A program made the translations under genes and the position numbers. The notes under the pieces are model-generated. The model saw only the letters and a list, made by a program, of their open reading frames with translations. It searched no databases and was not told where the DNA came from. From assembly GCA_001899685.1 (NCBI GenBank), contig MKWG01000045.1:108331-172330 (forward strand): a stretch of DNA of 64,000 nt. The letters are read 5' to 3'. Shown one piece after another: positions 32,988 to 42,023 of this stretch (the first letter of the stretch is position 1; every line of letters begins with the position of its first letter). This DNA is from Sphingobacteriales bacterium 44-15 (GTDB taxonomy: Bacteria > Bacteroidota > Bacteroidia > Chitinophagales > Chitinophagaceae).

Positions 32988-34004
32988 TTAGCCCAGCCCA
33001 TCCCGGTTTTTCTTTTGCCGCAATATGCTCCAGTCATCTTCTTCGGCAACGATATTATTGCGAAGCAGTCCCAGACCGGTTACTTCCAGCGCTATAGTAT
33101 CGCCTTCTTTCAGCCATTGCTCCGTATAGTCAGGATCATTGCGCCTGCCGGTACTATTCAGCTCAAGAAAGCATCCCGTACCAACTGTACCGCTGCCGAT
33201 AACATCGCCGGGTACAAGATCTACGCCATAGGATGCCCTTTCTATGATTTCTGCAAAAGTCCAGTCCATATCTCCCAGGTTGCCGCTGCTCACCGCTATT
33301 CCATTCACCAGGCATTTCATGGGCATGTTCCAGCTCTTGCCAATATGATTTTCTTTAGGCGGGATCTCAAATTGCTCCAGTTCATCAAGTGTTACCAATG
33401 CCGGGCCCAGCGCAGTGGCAAAATCCATTCCTTTAGCCGGAGCCGGCAGCATTTCTTCTCCCTGGAGAGCACGCGCACTGAGATTATTCATGATCATCAG
33501 CCCTCCTATATATTTATCGGCATGCTCTGCTCTTATATTCCGGCCATGCCTGCATATCACTACAGCCGCTTCCAGCTCAAAATCAAGCTGCGCCAAATGA
33601 TCCGGCATACAACGGATATCCCCCGCACCCTGCACGCTATGATGATTGGAAAAGCGGAAAACAGGGCTTTGGTCAAAGCCGGGGAGCATGGCTTCTCCCT
33701 TGTTTTTTTGAAGCGTCTCTATATGCCGGCGAAATGCATAAGCATCTCTTAGAGCGTTCGGGAAGACTACGGGAGAAAGCATTTGTACTTCTTCATAAGG
33801 AATGCCCCTGTTTTGTAAAAAGCGTTTTTCCTTAATAGCTTTTTCTACGGCCGCGGCCTGGGGACAGGTTTCTTCCCAATAGGTTAAAAACATGCCAATG
33901 CTGCCCGGCAGCTCGGGATGCAGGTTGTCCATATTATATAGAAAACCGTCTACGAGTAAAGCCAGCTGATCATGCCCGTCGCTCAGGTAAGAAACTAATT
34001 TCAT
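32988..34004 (-). CDS. fumarylacetoacetate hydrolase family protein
   Basis: 338 residues with the FAH C-terminal fold. The motifs MLSPVVFPNALRDAYAF, LDFELEAAVVICRHG (metal-binding acidic residues), and IGSGTVGTGCF are visible. Family members split C-C bonds of acylpyruvates or fumarylacetoacetate, the last step of tyrosine breakdown. Without neighbours such as hmgA or hpd, true tyrosine catabolism is not established. A short N-terminal part resembles FahA-type members rather than the small YcgM type. Confidence 0.87.
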   Translation of the reverse strand: MKLVSYLSDGHDQLALLVDGFLYNMDNLHPELPGSIGMFLTYWEETCPQAAAVEKAIKEKRFLQNRGIPYEEVQMLSPVVFPNALRDAYAFRRHIETLQKNKGEAMLPGFDQSPVFRFSNHHSVQGAGDIRCMPDHLAQLDFELEAAVVICRHGRNIRAEHADKYIGGLMIMNNLSARALQGEEMLPAPAKGMDFATALGPALVTLDELEQFEIPPKENHIGKSWNMPMKCLVNGIAVSSGNLGDMDWTFAEIIERASYGVDLVPGDVIGSGTVGTGCFLELNSTGRRNDPDYTEQWLKEGDTIALEVTGLGLLRNNIVAEEDDWSILRQKKNRDGLG

Positions 34005-34055
34005 ATTAGGGATTTAGACATGCAATATATGAGAATGTAAGCAAAGCTTATAAGG

Positions 34056-34071
34056 TTTGCAGCGCTGCAAA
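34056..34071. repeat. 16-bp perfect palindrome with outer arms
   Basis: TTTGCAGCGCTGCAAA lies between the divergent FAH and serine hydrolase genes. An outer imperfect pair AAGGTTTGC (34052-34060) / GCAAACTTTT (34080-34089) extends the structure. It may be an operator or another small repeat. Confidence 0.5.
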
Positions 34072-34136
34072 TCCGCCCGGCAAACTTTTATAGGTTTAAG
34101 AGCATATTCCATCCATTCCATCTCATTTCGTATCTT

Positions 34137-35390
34137 TTGCCTGTGAACAGAACATTGTTATTTTTATATTTTTTATTTTTCTACAGTATGGCACATGCCC
34201 AGGACAGAACGGATCAATGGCTGGAGGATCTGCTCCGGGCAAAAGCGTCCCCGCTGCTGAAAATGATATTGAATAATCCAGACAGCTTTCACTACCAGCT
34301 TATTTATACCAAAATTGACCGCGATAAGCATAATATACCTTCTTTTCATCATTACTACCTGCATGTGGACAGGGAACAATACTTTAATCCCGCTTCTACC
34401 GTTAAAATGCCCCTTGCTTTTCTTGCACTGGAAAAGCTGCATAAAATAAATGTGCCGGGCGTAGATAAGTTCACCACTATGCTCACCGACAGCGGCTACA
34501 ACGGGCAAACCACCGTACTGTATGACAGCAGCGCCGAAAATAATATGCCTTCTGTAGCGCAGTATATCCGTAAAATATTCCTGGTAAGCGATAACGATGC
34601 TTATAACCGTTTGTATGAGTTTATAGGGCAGCAGGCTATCAACGAACGGCTGTGGCAGATGGGCTATAAAGATATTCGTATCACGCGCCGCTTTGTGCGG
34701 GCAACAGAGGAAGAAAACCGTCATACCAACCCGGAAAGATTTGTGGATAACGATGGAAAGGTGTTATACAGCCAGCCGGCAGCATATAGCGATCTTCAGT
34801 TTGATTTCAGTAAAAAAGTATTGATCGGCAATGCTCATTACGACCGTGATGAAAACCTGGTACAGGCCCCGATGGATTTCACCACGCATAACAATGCGCC
34901 GCTGGAAGATCTTCAGCAGATCATGCAGTCCGTATTATTCCCGGAACAGGCTTCATCCAGGCAGCGGTTTAAGCTGACCGGAGACGATTATCGTTTTCTC
35001 TACCGGTATATGTCGGAGCTGCCATGCGAAAGCGCTTATCCCAAATACGATACCACCGAATTTTTTGACAGCTACACCAAGTTCTTTTTGTTCAAAGCCG
35101 GCAAACAAAAGATCCCCGAATATATACGGGTGTTCAACAAGACAGGCTGGAGCTACGGGTTTTTAACTGATATTGCCTATATAGTAGATTTTAAGCATAA
35201 TGTAGAATTTATGCTGACAGGTAATATTTATGTGAACAGGGACGGTGTACTGAATGATGATAAATATGAGTATGAAGAGCTGGGATACCCTTTCTTTAAA
35301 GAGGTAGGGAATATTATATACGACTATGAGCTGAAAAGAAAAAGAGCGCACCGGCCTGACCTGGGGAAATTTAAAACAGAGTACCGGTAG
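34137..35390 (+). CDS. exported serine hydrolase, class A beta-lactamase-like
   Basis: 417 residues. The start is a TTG at 34137 or the GTG at 34143; both give the same signal peptide (RTLLFLYFLFFYSMAHAQ). The nucleophile motif is STVK in FNPASTVKMPLAFLALEKL, matching S-x-x-K of penicillin-interacting enzymes, and VSDNDAYNRLYEF stands where the SDN motif lies. A KTG-like triad appears as NKTGWSYGF. Whether it is a beta-lactamase, a peptidoglycan enzyme or an esterase cannot be told; its length exceeds simple beta-lactamases (~290). Confidence 0.85.
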   Translation: MPVNRTLLFLYFLFFYSMAHAQDRTDQWLEDLLRAKASPLLKMILNNPDSFHYQLIYTKIDRDKHNIPSFHHYYLHVDREQYFNPASTVKMPLAFLALEKLHKINVPGVDKFTTMLTDSGYNGQTTVLYDSSAENNMPSVAQYIRKIFLVSDNDAYNRLYEFIGQQAINERLWQMGYKDIRITRRFVRATEEENRHTNPERFVDNDGKVLYSQPAAYSDLQFDFSKKVLIGNAHYDRDENLVQAPMDFTTHNNAPLEDLQQIMQSVLFPEQASSRQRFKLTGDDYRFLYRYMSELPCESAYPKYDTTEFFDSYTKFFLFKAGKQKIPEYIRVFNKTGWSYGFLTDIAYIVDFKHNVEFMLTGNIYVNRDGVLNDDKYEYEELGYPFFKEVGNIIYDYELKRKRAHRPDLGKFKTEYR

Positions 35391-35406
35391 CAGAACCTGA
35401 TTTCCT

Positions 35407-35444
35407 GAACCGCCAGGTCTCAAAGGCACTAAGAAGCGCAAGGA
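35407..35444. repeat. remnant of an AACCGCC...GCAAGG-type repeat
   Basis: GAACCGCCAGGTCTCAAAGG then CACTAAGAAGCGCAAGGA looks like one arm of a heptad-type dispersed repeat (unit near GCGCAAG). No matching second arm is present before the gene at 35499. Confidence 0.4.
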
Positions 35445-35498
35445 ATAGCCTTAAAGATCAAAAGACAATTCATTAATCATTGATATATCTGTTACAAA

Positions 35499-38000
35499 AT
35501 GCGTAAGCCTTCCCATCTGGTTATTCTACTCCTTTTCCTGTCGGGCCAAGCTTTTGCGCAGGAAAGCTGGATACGCATCAACCAGCTTGGCTATATCCCG
35601 GAAGGGATTAAAGCTGCGGTGTGGTGCAGCAAAGGGAATGCTGCATTGGCGGACTGGTCGCTGGTAGATGCTGCATCCGGAAAGGTTGTTTTCAAAGGAA
35701 AAGCAGGAAAAGATTTTGGCGCTTATGGGCCCTTCAGCAAAACTTCGAGGCTTGATTTTTCTGCCTGTAAAAAACCGGGGAAATACTTTTTAAAGGCAGG
35801 TAATACAATTTCTCCCCCCTTTGAGATCGGTAGTGAAGTATATAAGGGCGCCGCCGATTTTTGCCTTCGTTATATGCGGGAGCAACGCAGCGGGTTCAAT
35901 CCTGTTTTAAAAGACAGTTGCCATACCAGCGACGGCTACACGCTGTATGGCCCGATGCCCGACAGCAGCTTTATTGACGTGAGCGGCGGCTGGCATGATG
36001 CTACGGATTATTTGCAGTACAGCTCCACTTCCGCCAATGCTGTTTATATGCTGCTGGCTGCTTACAGGGATTTCCCGGAAGTATTTCCTGATCATTACCG
36101 GGCTAACGGGCTGGAAGGATCCAATCAGACGCCGGATGTGCTTGATGAAGCCCGCTGGGGGTTAGACTGGTTATTAAAAATGCATCCAGGGGATGACTGG
36201 ATGTTTAACCAGATCGGAGATGACAGGGATCATATGGGCTTCAGGATGCCGCAGGGCGAAAAAGCCTATGGACGGGGATTTGAGCGTCCTGTATATTTTG
36301 TGAGCGGCGAGCCGCAGATCAGGGGAAAGTACATGAATACCACCACCGGCACTTCTTCTATTGCAGGGAAATTCAGCACTGCGTTTTCTCTGGGCGCCGA
36401 AGTTTACGGTCAGAAAGATGCAGCGCTGGCTGCGCTGTACGCCCAAAAAGCAGGGTCTGCTTTTGTCTATGGTTTAAAAAAACCGGGCTATACCCAAACC
36501 GCATCTGTAAAAGCGCCTTATATATACGGAGAAGAAAACTGGATGGATGACATGGAGCTTGCGGCTGCCATGCTGAAAGGCAGCGACAAGCTGGATTATG
36601 CTTTTGAACTGGCGCAGAAAGAGCCGCTGACTCCCTGGATGAAAGATGATACTGCGGCGCATTATCAATGGTATCCTTTTATCAATGCGGGGCATTATGA
36701 ATTGTCGAAAAGAGCAGGCGATAAAAGAAAGGCAGCGCTCATTGACTTTTATAAGCAGGGTATTGAAACCATTTGGAGCAAAGCAAGCCACAATGCTTTC
36801 TACAGGGGAATACCGTTTATATGGTGCAGCAATAACTTTACCACTGCTTTTGCCATACAATGCTACTGGTACAGGCAAATGAGCGGGGATAATAGATATA
36901 GCCCGCTGGAGCAGGCAAATTTTGACTGGCTGTTTGGATGCAACCCCTGGGGTACCGGCATGGTATACGGACTGCCTGCCTGGGGTGATACCCCTATTGA
37001 TCCTCATGCTTCTTTTTTAAAGATCGGGCATTATCCTGTTGACGGTGGGCTTGTAGACGGCCCGGTAAGGGGAAGCATCTTCAACAGCCTGCTGGGCATC
37101 ACGCTTACTAAACCTGATGAGTATGCGCAGTTCCAGAGCGATCTGGCAGTATACCATGATGACGCCGGCGATTTCAGCACCAATGAGCCTACTATGGACG
37201 GTACGGCTACGCTGATCTATCTTCTGGCAGCTAAAGAAAATGAAGCGGGAAATCCCCTGCCGGTAACTGACAGCCGCAAAAGTATATCCCCACGGGAAAA
37301 TGTACAGTACAGCTATGGTGGCATTATACGTGGCGACAGCCTTGGCAAAAAGATCGCCCTCGTTTTTACCGCGGATGAATTCGGCGACGGTGGAAATTTT
37401 ATTGCCGGAATACTGGAAAAGAAAAAAGTGAATGCTTCTTTTTTCTTCAGTGGTAATTTTTACCGGGCTGCCGCATTTAAAAATATCATCAGGAAATTAA
37501 AGACGCAGGGCAATTATCTTGGCGCACATTCCGACCGCCATCTTTTGTACTGCGACTGGACAAACCGCGACCGCCTGCTGGTCACAAAAGAAATCTTTGA
37601 AAAAGACCTGCTGGACAATTATAAAGAAATGGCGTGCTTTGGTATCGGCAAAAGCGATGCGCCTTATTTTTTGCCTGCCTATGAATGGGACAACGACAGT
37701 ATAGCTGCATGGACAGCAGGAGTGGGCCTGCAGCTCATCAATTTCACGCCGGGTACGCTCAGTAATGCAGACTATACTACTCCTGATATGAAAAAGTATA
37801 AAAGCTCTGCAACGGTGATGAGCTCTATAAAAACTTTTGAACAATCGCAGCGCAAGGGGCTGAACGGTTTCATCCTCCTGCTCCACTTTGGGACTGATCC
37901 TAAACGGACCGATAAAATGTATTATAAACTCCCGGAGCTGATTGACTGGCTGAGAGGGAAACATTATGCACTGGTAAGAGTGGATGAACTGCTGCAATAA
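35499..38000 (+). CDS. secreted glycoside hydrolase family 9 / polysaccharide deacetylase fusion
   Basis: 833 residues with signal peptide (LVILLLFLSGQAFA). Residues ~22-105 form the Ig-like CelD_N domain (IRINQLGYIPEGIKAAVW). Residues ~110-580 are a GH9 catalytic domain, with DVSGGWHDATDYLQY (catalytic Asp pair), a FGCNPWGTGMVYG segment, and the final acid in DFSTNEPTMDG. A linker with NVQYSYGGIIRG leads to a NodB/CE4-like domain (~605-833): ALVFTADEFGDGG in place of TFDDGP, GAHSDRHLLY with the His-x3-His metal pair, and ILLLHFGTDP. It would cut beta-1,4 glucans and deacetylate a glycan outside the cell. The deacetylase motif 1 is divergent, so activity is uncertain. Confidence 0.88.
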   Translation: MRKPSHLVILLLFLSGQAFAQESWIRINQLGYIPEGIKAAVWCSKGNAALADWSLVDAASGKVVFKGKAGKDFGAYGPFSKTSRLDFSACKKPGKYFLKAGNTISPPFEIGSEVYKGAADFCLRYMREQRSGFNPVLKDSCHTSDGYTLYGPMPDSSFIDVSGGWHDATDYLQYSSTSANAVYMLLAAYRDFPEVFPDHYRANGLEGSNQTPDVLDEARWGLDWLLKMHPGDDWMFNQIGDDRDHMGFRMPQGEKAYGRGFERPVYFVSGEPQIRGKYMNTTTGTSSIAGKFSTAFSLGAEVYGQKDAALAALYAQKAGSAFVYGLKKPGYTQTASVKAPYIYGEENWMDDMELAAAMLKGSDKLDYAFELAQKEPLTPWMKDDTAAHYQWYPFINAGHYELSKRAGDKRKAALIDFYKQGIETIWSKASHNAFYRGIPFIWCSNNFTTAFAIQCYWYRQMSGDNRYSPLEQANFDWLFGCNPWGTGMVYGLPAWGDTPIDPHASFLKIGHYPVDGGLVDGPVRGSIFNSLLGITLTKPDEYAQFQSDLAVYHDDAGDFSTNEPTMDGTATLIYLLAAKENEAGNPLPVTDSRKSISPRENVQYSYGGIIRGDSLGKKIALVFTADEFGDGGNFIAGILEKKKVNASFFFSGNFYRAAAFKNIIRKLKTQGNYLGAHSDRHLLYCDWTNRDRLLVTKEIFEKDLLDNYKEMACFGIGKSDAPYFLPAYEWDNDSIAAWTAGVGLQLINFTPGTLSNADYTTPDMKKYKSSATVMSSIKTFEQSQRKGLNGFILLLHFGTDPKRTDKMYYKLPELIDWLRGKHYALVRVDELLQ

Positions 38001-38041
38001 TCCTCCATAAATTAAAGGAAGAAGAGCTCAGATTTAGCACG

Positions 38042-38049
38042 TATCTTTG
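38042..38049 (+). promoter_or_regulatory. possible -7 box TATCTTTG upstream of mfd
   Basis: TATCTTTG fits TAnnTTTG and lies about 53 bases before the ATG at 38103. No second box is visible. Confidence 0.3.
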
Positions 38050-38102
38050 CACCGCTTTATCCATGCCGGTATAATTATCGTGTCATGGACCCGATCTGAC
38101 AG

Positions 38103-41100
38103 ATGAATTTGAATGTGTTGCTGGACGAATTTTTGCACGACACCCGCACTTTCCAGGTTGCGGACAGGATCGTATTGTCTGCCCCCCAGCGTATTTACCT
38201 GAAAAGCCTGTATGGCAGCGCAGCACAGTTTGTATTTACGGGCATATTCCGGCATGAGCTCGCTTCCCAGCTTAATCACCTGGTTATTTTAAATGATGCG
38301 GAAGAAGCGGCCTATTTTCATAATTCGCTCGAAAACCTCACCAGCGCTTTAAATGTATTTTATTTCCCTTCGTCTTTTAAAAACAGGAAGAACTACCGGC
38401 AGTTGAACGCCTCCCACGTGATGCTGCGCACGGAAATGCTTACCCGCTTTTCTACAGCTACCGGCAACAGGGTGGGCGCTATCATTACCTATCCCGAGGC
38501 ATTGTTTGAAAAGGTGGTGTTGCCCAATACCCTGTCGGGAAATATGATAAGGATAAAGACCGGCGACAGCATTGATGTAAGCGCCCTGCTTGCACAGTTT
38601 GTGGACTATGGCTTTGAGCGCACCGACTTTGTATACGAGCCGGGGCAGTTTGCCTTACGGGGAGGCATACTCGATATATATTCTTTTGGTAATGAAAAAC
38701 CTTACCGTGTAGAGCTGTTTGGCAACGATGTGGATTCCATCCGCATTTTCGACCCCGAAACACAGCTCAGTGAAAGAAAGCTCCTGCAGGTGACGATTAT
38801 CCCCAATGTGGAAACCCAGTTTGATTCGGGGGAGAAAGTTTCGTTGCTGGAATTCCTGCCGGAAAATACAGTAGTATGGATGCAGGACTGGGATGTGATA
38901 AAGGAGAAGCTGCATACACAGGAGGAAGACCTCGAAATATTTTTCAGGGTGCAGGAAACATCCGTAAAGTCTTTGCAGGAGGAAGAGGATAATCTTGAAA
39001 AGAAAGATGTAAGCCCAGACGATTTTGTTCAGACAGCCATTATTGAGGAGCAGTTGCACAGCAGGCATATTGTAGAATTTGGGTATACTCCTCATTTCAG
39101 TGGTCTTGAAATTGCTTACGACAGCAGGGAGCAGCCTGCTTTCAACAGGCAGTTTGATATGCTTATCAAAGACCTGAAGAACTGGGAATCCAAAAAATAT
39201 AATATTTATCTTTTTGCAGACAATCCCCGTCAACTGGAGCGGCTGCACAGCATATTTGCAGATCTCAAAGCGGAGATCCCTTTCACCCCGATACCGGTAG
39301 CCATCAACGCGGGGTTCATTGACCACAGCCTTAAGATCGTTTGTTATACCGATCACCAGGTATTTCAACGCTATCATAAGTACCGTGTAAAGCAGGCGTA
39401 TAACAAAAACAAGGCGCTTACGCTGCGTTCCCTGCGCGAGCTCCAGCCGGGGGATTATGTTACACATATTGATCATGGTGTGGGAATATACAGCGGCTTG
39501 CAAAAGATTGAAGTGGGAGGCAAGCTGCAGGAGGCTGTCCGTATTATTTACAAAGACACCGATATCCTCTATGTCAATATCAACTCGCTGCATAAGATCG
39601 CCAAGTATACCGGTAAGGAAGGAACAACACCTAAGGTAAACAAGCTGGGCAGCGACGCGTGGCAGAAACTGAAAGAGAAGACCAAGGCTAAAGTAAAAGA
39701 AATAGCCTTTGACCTGATAAAGCTGTATGCGCAACGTAAGGCGCAGCATGGCTTTGAGCATAGCCCCGATAACTATATGCAGACAGAGCTTGAGGCTTCC
39801 TTTATTTATGAAGATACCCCCGACCAGAGCAAGGCCTCCGCAGATGTGAAGAAAGATATGCAGTCGCCTGCTCCCATGGACAGGCTGGTTTGCGGGGATG
39901 TGGGTTTTGGTAAAACAGAGATCGCTGTGCGGGGGGCATTCAAAACATGCTGTGACAATAAGCAGGCAGCCATACTGGTACCTACTACCATTCTTGCCTT
40001 CCAGCATTACAAAACTTTCAAGGACAGGTTGAAGGATTTTCCCGTAACGGTAGATTATATCAACAGGTTCAAGTCGTCGAAAGAAAAGAAAGAAACGCTT
40101 GAAAAGCTGAAGGAAGGGAAAATAGATATTATTGTCGGTACGCATGCACTGGTTGGAAAAGAAGTGAAGTTCAAAGACCTTGGACTACTGATCATTGATG
40201 AAGAGCAGAAATTTGGTGTAGGGCATAAAGAAAAGATCAAAACACTGAAGACCAATGTAGATTGCCTAACGCTCACGGCAACGCCTATACCGAGAACGCT
40301 CCAGTTCAGCCTGATGGGCGCCAGGGACCTGAGCATCATCAATACACCGCCGCCTAACCGGCAGCCTATACAAACGGAGGTGCAGGTCTTCAACGAAGAC
40401 ATCATACGGGATACGATTTATTTCGAAACGGAAAGAGGCGGACAGGTATTTTTTATCCATAACCGGGTGCTGGGCTTAAATGAAATGGCTGATATTATCC
40501 AGGGACTTTGTCCCGACCTGAGCATTGGTGTAGCCCACGGCCAACTGGAAGGGCATGTGCTGGAAGAGCGCATCCTTGATTTTATTGAAAAGAAATATGA
40601 TGTGCTGGTTTGTACCAATATTGTAGAGAGCGGGGTGGATATTCCTAATGTAAACACCATCATAGTAAACAATGCGCATCAGTTTGGCCTCAGCGATCTG
40701 CACCAGTTGCGTGGCCGTGTGGGGCGTAGCAATAAAAAAGCATTTTGCTACCTGCTTGCCCCTCCCCTGAGCACACTGCCCGACGATTCCCGCAAGCGGT
40801 TGCAGACGCTGGAACAGCACAGCGAACTGGGCAGCGGGTTCCAGATCGCCATGCGCGACCTTGATATCCGCGGCGCAGGTAACCTGCTGGGCGGCGAGCA
40901 GAGCGGCTTCATGGCGGAGATAGGATTTGAAATGTACCAGAAGATCCTCGATGAAGCGATACGCGAGCTGAAACGGACTTCCTTCCGCGAAGTATTCAAA
41001 GAAGAGATCCAGCAGCAGGAAAACTATGTGCAGGATTGTACCATTGATACAGATCTTGAGATACTTATTCCCGACGACTATGTAGAAAGCATTAATGAAC

Positions 41101-41510
41101 GCCTGTCATTATATACCCGGCTGGATAATGCGGATACGGAACAGGATCTGCTCGACTTCCATACGGAAATGACAGACCGTTTCGGACCTGTGCCTCACCA
41201 GGTAGAAGACCTCTTTACTACCGTTCGATGCCGTAAAATGGCGCTGGAGCTCGGTTTCGAAAAGATGGTATTGAAAGAGGAAACGCTGAGATGCTACTTC
41301 GTCAATAATCCTGATTCCCCGTATTTTGAATCGGACACATTTAATAAGATGCTGCAGTTTGTACAGACGCAGACCAACAAGGCCAGGCTGAAACAAACCG
41401 GCAGGAACTTTCTCCTCGTGCATGAAGACATCAGGGGAATGGAGCAACTGCAGCATTTTCTTTCCCGCCTTCACAAATATGTGCATGAAGCGGCTGAATG
41501 TAAGGTATAG
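38103..41510 (+). CDS. mfd: transcription-repair coupling factor Mfd
   Basis: 1135 residues. Mfd removes RNA polymerase stalled at DNA damage and recruits UvrA. The UvrB-like N-domain (about 1-330; EPGQFALRGGILDIYSFG), the RNA polymerase-interacting domain (about 430-500; PGDYVTHIDHGVGIYSGL), and the RecG-like translocase follow, with Walker A GDVGFGKTE, box II IIDEEQKFGVGHKE, LTATPIPRTL and QLRGRVGRSN. The C-terminal TRCF domain is complete (RFGPVPHQVEDLF). The stop codon lies inside a heptad repeat that begins at 41500. Confidence 0.97.
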   Translation: MNLNVLLDEFLHDTRTFQVADRIVLSAPQRIYLKSLYGSAAQFVFTGIFRHELASQLNHLVILNDAEEAAYFHNSLENLTSALNVFYFPSSFKNRKNYRQLNASHVMLRTEMLTRFSTATGNRVGAIITYPEALFEKVVLPNTLSGNMIRIKTGDSIDVSALLAQFVDYGFERTDFVYEPGQFALRGGILDIYSFGNEKPYRVELFGNDVDSIRIFDPETQLSERKLLQVTIIPNVETQFDSGEKVSLLEFLPENTVVWMQDWDVIKEKLHTQEEDLEIFFRVQETSVKSLQEEEDNLEKKDVSPDDFVQTAIIEEQLHSRHIVEFGYTPHFSGLEIAYDSREQPAFNRQFDMLIKDLKNWESKKYNIYLFADNPRQLERLHSIFADLKAEIPFTPIPVAINAGFIDHSLKIVCYTDHQVFQRYHKYRVKQAYNKNKALTLRSLRELQPGDYVTHIDHGVGIYSGLQKIEVGGKLQEAVRIIYKDTDILYVNINSLHKIAKYTGKEGTTPKVNKLGSDAWQKLKEKTKAKVKEIAFDLIKLYAQRKAQHGFEHSPDNYMQTELEASFIYEDTPDQSKASADVKKDMQSPAPMDRLVCGDVGFGKTEIAVRGAFKTCCDNKQAAILVPTTILAFQHYKTFKDRLKDFPVTVDYINRFKSSKEKKETLEKLKEGKIDIIVGTHALVGKEVKFKDLGLLIIDEEQKFGVGHKEKIKTLKTNVDCLTLTATPIPRTLQFSLMGARDLSIINTPPPNRQPIQTEVQVFNEDIIRDTIYFETERGGQVFFIHNRVLGLNEMADIIQGLCPDLSIGVAHGQLEGHVLEERILDFIEKKYDVLVCTNIVESGVDIPNVNTIIVNNAHQFGLSDLHQLRGRVGRSNKKAFCYLLAPPLSTLPDDSRKRLQTLEQHSELGSGFQIAMRDLDIRGAGNLLGGEQSGFMAEIGFEMYQKILDEAIRELKRTSFREVFKEEIQQQENYVQDCTIDTDLEILIPDDYVESINERLSLYTRLDNADTEQDLLDFHTEMTDRFGPVPHQVEDLFTTVRCRKMALELGFEKMVLKEETLRCYFVNNPDSPYFESDTFNKMLQFVQTQTNKARLKQTGRNFLLVHEDIRGMEQLQHFLSRLHKYVHEAAECKV

Positions 41511-41575
41511 GGGGTAGGGTATAAGGAGTAAGGCAAAGGCATAAGGTGTACGGCCTTACACCCTATCCCTTTCAC
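41500..41575. repeat. heptad repeat (TAAGGTG type) overlapping the mfd stop
   Basis: TAAGGTATAGGGGGTAGGGT, ATAAGGA GTAAGGC, ATAAGGTGTACGGCCTTACACC. GGTGTA/TACACC-type arms form the hairpin. The mfd stop (TAG, 41508-41510) is part of the repeat. Confidence 0.65.
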
Positions 41576-41646
41576 AAGTATTTTCCCGAATGCTATGAAA
41601 TATCTCCGATTTGTAATATATTTCCATACTAAACTTCACTACAAAT

Positions 41647-42009
41647 ATGGAACAGCAAAACGATTTACTCGGAACAGAAGAACAGCCCATTGTACCGCCT
41701 ACGAGCGATGAAAAAACAATGGCTATTTTATCACATATTCTTACGCTGGTTGTTGGATTTATTGCGCCGCTTGTGATTTATCTCATTAAAAAGGATGAGT
41801 CTTCTTTTATTGCTGCCCATGCCAAAGAATCGCTGAATTTCCAGATCACGATCACAATTGCATGTATAGTGCTTGCCATTACCATTATAGGGATATTGCT
41901 GATCTGGGTTGTTCTCCTGGCTGCACTTATACTGGTGATCATTGCTACAATAAGAGCGAGTGAAGGTAAGCTTTACCGTTATCCGCTTACAATCCGGCTG
42001 ATCAAGTAA
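41647..42009 (+). CDS. DUF4870 membrane protein
   Basis: 120 residues. After a polar N-terminus (about 1-22) there are three hydrophobic segments (AILSHILTLVVGFIAPLVIYLI; ITITIACIVLAITIIGILLIW; LLAALILVIIATI), with AAHAKESLNFQI between the first two, which is characteristic of the DUF4870 (Tic20-like) family. Its function is not established. It is transcribed alone, converging on the MutS-like gene after 14 bases. Confidence 0.87.
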   Translation: MEQQNDLLGTEEQPIVPPTSDEKTMAILSHILTLVVGFIAPLVIYLIKKDESSFIAAHAKESLNFQITITIACIVLAITIIGILLIWVVLLAALILVIIATIRASEGKLYRYPLTIRLIK

Positions 42010-42023
42010 TTTTTTTGCATGAT

